This document shows positions 62,801-64,000 of a stretch of 64,000 nucleotides of DNA, in pieces. The position numbers and the translations under genes were made by a program. Numbering within the stretch: position 1 is the first letter of the stretch; every line of letters begins with the position of its first letter. This DNA comes from Chitinophaga pinensis (lineage in GTDB: Bacteria; Bacteroidota; Bacteroidia; Chitinophagales; Chitinophagaceae): NCBI GenBank assembly GCA_945872085.1, contig CAMBYG010000003.1:1-64000 (forward strand), given 5' to 3'. The notes beneath the pieces were generated by a model. The model made no database searches, was not told where the DNA came from, and worked only from the letters and a program-made list of their open reading frames with translations.

Positions 62801-64000
62801 CATTATCGCATACTGCGGGTGCAGAAGTACAAAAACCACTAGCTACCGTTGTAATAGGTGGATTATTAACAAGCACACTACTCACCTTATTTTTATTGCC
62901 CGTAATTTATTACCTAATGGAAAATAAAATAGCTAAAAAAACAATGCTGCTAATTTGCTTAATAGGATTACTTCATCCATCATCTAGTAGCGCACAAGAG
63001 CACACTATTTGGAAGCAATGTCTGCAAATGGGATTGCATAACAACTTGCAACTACAAGCCAATAAATATGAAATGTTGCAGGCTAAATCTAGTGCGCATG
63101 CAGCTATTGATTTTGGAAGAACCAATGTTCAATACATGAAAGGGCAATATAATTCGGAGAGCAAACAAGATAATAATATTAGCATTACACAGACTTTAGC
63201 TTTCCCAACTACGAGTATTGCCAATTATCGTGCATTGCAACAACAAACAAACGTAGCTGCTGCTAATTTTGAATTATCGAGTTATGAGTTGCACTACAAA
63301 ATAAACCTTGCCTTTATAAAACTATTATATCTGCATAGCCAAATAAAACTGTTATACGAACAGGATAGCCTATATAAAAAACTGAGTGTGCTTTCAGAAA
63401 AGCGCTTTAAAGTAGGAGAAGCTACTCAACTAGAATGGTTGCTTGCACAGTCCAAAACTAAAATGAATCAATCTAAAATTGAATTGCAAAAAGGCAACCT
63501 TGAGCAAAGCATAGTAGCATTAAAAACATTAATGAATGCCACATTAGACTTATCATTAGGGAATGAAGACACGCTTTATGCATTAGCAATAAGCAAGCAA
63601 GAATTAGCAACTGATCACCCTTTAAAAGAGCTCAGTTTTGCTAAATACCAATTAAGTATTGCACAGAAAAAGGCAGAGCAAAATAGACTAGCGCCTGATA
63701 TTTCTATTGGTTACTTTAACCAAACACTTATTGGCAGCACCATAAGCGAACCTTTAGTAAGAATTGCTGGACAAAATGATCGCTTTCAAGGTATGCAAGT
63801 AGGCATTCAAATACCCTTGTTTTTTAATGCGCAGCAATCTAAAATAAAAGCAGCTAAATGGAATATGCTGAGTCAAGAAAAAAACAAAGAGCAAACAATA
63901 TTAGAAATTAATAGTGCTTTAGAAAATGCGCGTGCTGAGTATCAAAAGCAATTGCAACAGATTCGTTTTTATCAGCAAGAGGCTTTGCCGCAAGCTAATA
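59812..64000 (+). CDS. CzcA/CusA-family metal RND efflux pump fused to TolC-like outer-membrane factor (partial)
   Basis: An open frame from ATG 59812 runs through 1396 codons and off the window end. Residues of about 1-1041 are a complete heavy-metal RND transporter: IPIDAVPDITNNQVQIITTS near the N-terminus and TM4 motif GAIDFGLIVDGAVIIVE with Asp401 and Asp407. This motif resembles the divalent-cation (Zn/Co/Cd) subgroup, not the Cu/Ag one. After the last RND helix (LLTLFLLPVIYYLMENKIAK) comes a signal-peptide-like segment, TMLLICLIGLLHPSSSSAQ (about 1044-1062). The remainder is a TolC-like outer-membrane factor with long helices (YEQDSLYKKLSVLSEKRF and similar). No stop or frameshift separates the parts. 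Confidence 0.88.
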   Translation, partial: MLNAIINYSIKNRMVVLLGTFLLIGAGVFSLLHIPIDAVPDITNNQVQIITTSPSLAPQEVERFITYPIEQTMTTIPQISEMRSISRFGLSVVTLVFEDDVDIFWARQQINERLVQAKESIPQGVGTPYLAPVTTGLGEIFQYTLKIDPAYKQVYSLSQLRSIQDWIIRKQLLGTKGVADVSSFGGFVKQYEIAINIDRLNAMQVSIQELMDAIEKNNQNGGGAYIVQDNNAFYIRTEGLAKNFQDIENAVVKQTSSHIPVLIKDVAVVKEGHAIRFGAMTYNNDGETVGGIVMMLKGANSNEVISNVKEKIKQIEATLNPGVHIEPYLDRTQLVNRAINTVEKNLIEGALIVLFILILFLGNWRAGLLVASVIPLAMFFALSMMQLFGVSGNLMSLGAIDFGLIVDGAVIIVEAIMHYMFSQQKNNQKVPLVYTEEEMQKAVSKSASRMMNAATFGQIIILIVYLPIFSLSGIEGKMFKPMAETVAFAIVGALLLSITYVPMMSAWVLSKTVSNKEQLGDKMMKHIESKYVNLLSKTLQHKKLVLVGAAIALVGSAIIFKQMGGEFLPTLEEGDFAVETRLPTGSSLDETIKTAQQAAGLLKAQFPEVKKVIAKIGSSEIPTDPMPVESCDLIIVLNDKSTWTHGATWQALANEMQQCLEVLPQASFGFQQPIQMRFNELIAGARQDVAIKIFGEDLATLTDLSKQIGSIIHKVNGAEDIYIEPMTGLPQLVVAINRNAIAHYGLQIEAVNKTVATAFAGSIAGSIYEGDQRYDISVRLDTQNRNQLHQLNNLYILNNQGQSIPLKEVASIQIENGPNQIQREQAQRRIIVGFNVRNRDVESIVKELQDKVSAKIKLPSGYRIAYGGQFENLIAAKKRLQIAVPISLLLIFMLLFAAFRSAAQAGLIFTAIPFAAIGGIIALISRGMPFSISAGIGFIALFGVAVLNGIVLIAEFNRLKNNLELSLMERIIQGSKSRIRPVLMTASVASLGFLPMALSHTAGAEVQKPLATVVIGGLLTSTLLTLFLLPVIYYLMENKIAKKTMLLICLIGLLHPSSSSAQEHTIWKQCLQMGLHNNLQLQANKYEMLQAKSSAHAAIDFGRTNVQYMKGQYNSESKQDNNISITQTLAFPTTSIANYRALQQQTNVAAANFELSSYELHYKINLAFIKLLYLHSQIKLLYEQDSLYKKLSVLSEKRFKVGEATQLEWLLAQSKTKMNQSKIELQKGNLEQSIVALKTLMNATLDLSLGNEDTLYALAISKQELATDHPLKELSFAKYQLSIAQKKAEQNRLAPDISIGYFNQTLIGSTISEPLVRIAGQNDRFQGMQVGIQIPLFFNAQQSKIKAAKWNMLSQEKNKEQTILEINSALENARAEYQKQLQQIRFYQQEALPQAN

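Noticed and set aside
62930-63000. Separate tolC-like gene starting at ATG 62944
   Set aside because: The ATG is in frame with the pump, with no stop between, so a fused product is the simpler reading. Internal initiation there cannot be excluded.

Overview
The window reads as chromosomal DNA of an AT-rich member of the Bacteroidota, probably of the Chitinophagaceae/Chitinophagales type; the family-level guess is weak. The phylum call rests on: a type IX secretion system (T9SS) gene cluster with type A and type B sorting domains, a PorP/SprF protein, a TonB-dependent receptor with a carboxypeptidase-like N-terminal domain, a split transketolase, Rho with a long N-terminal insertion, almost no Shine-Dalgarno sequences, and repeated TAnnTTTG promoter elements. 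No rRNA, insertion sequence, prophage or CRISPR array was seen. Coding density is high and no gap between genes exceeds about 225 bases.

Layout. 1-5.8 kb: end of phosphatidylserine decarboxylase, a Cys/Lys-rich secreted peptide, miaA, a pRiA4b ORF-3 family gene, rpmI-rplT, a secreted GH13 enzyme, half of a split transketolase and a SUI1-like factor. 5.8-25.8 kb: mostly housekeeping genes (rho, pheS, comEC, purH, an LpxD-like gene, gltX, rpiB, tatC, rsmI, purS, pssA). Among them lies an ECF sigma factor followed by a membrane-anchored protease with an anti-sigma-like N-terminus. 25.9-39 kb: an orphan response regulator, then a long minus-strand run encoding PorP/SprF, a giant PKD/SBBP protein with a type B sorting domain, a PorE-like OmpA protein, a BNR/PKD protein with a type A sorting domain, a small secreted protein, a nitronate monooxygenase and a sugar nucleotidyltransferase. 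39-48 kb: nitroreductase, Crp/Fnr regulator, flavin reductase, MoxR ATPase, CoA-transferase subunits, ArfB, trigger factor and tRNA-Leu(UAG). 48-52 kb is the most accessory-looking part: a second orphan response regulator, a small lipoprotein, an unrecognised overlapping gene pair, and an MbnP-like lipoprotein with an MbnH/MauG-like di-haem peroxidase. 52-64 kb: glyS, a TonB receptor, dgt-queA, and a heavy-metal RND pump whose frame runs on into a TolC-like outer-membrane factor and off the end of the window.

How the genes work together. pssA and psd supply the two steps of phosphatidylethanolamine synthesis. The 27-37 kb genes make a surface or secreted assembly exported by the T9SS. The ECF sigma gene and its protease/anti-sigma partner form a plausible envelope-stress switch. 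The MbnP/MbnH pair suggests copper handling, and the RND-TolC fusion suggests divalent metal efflux. Eleven exact TAnnTTTG elements were found; five protein-coding genes have one only 4-8 bases before the start codon, so several transcripts may be leaderless.
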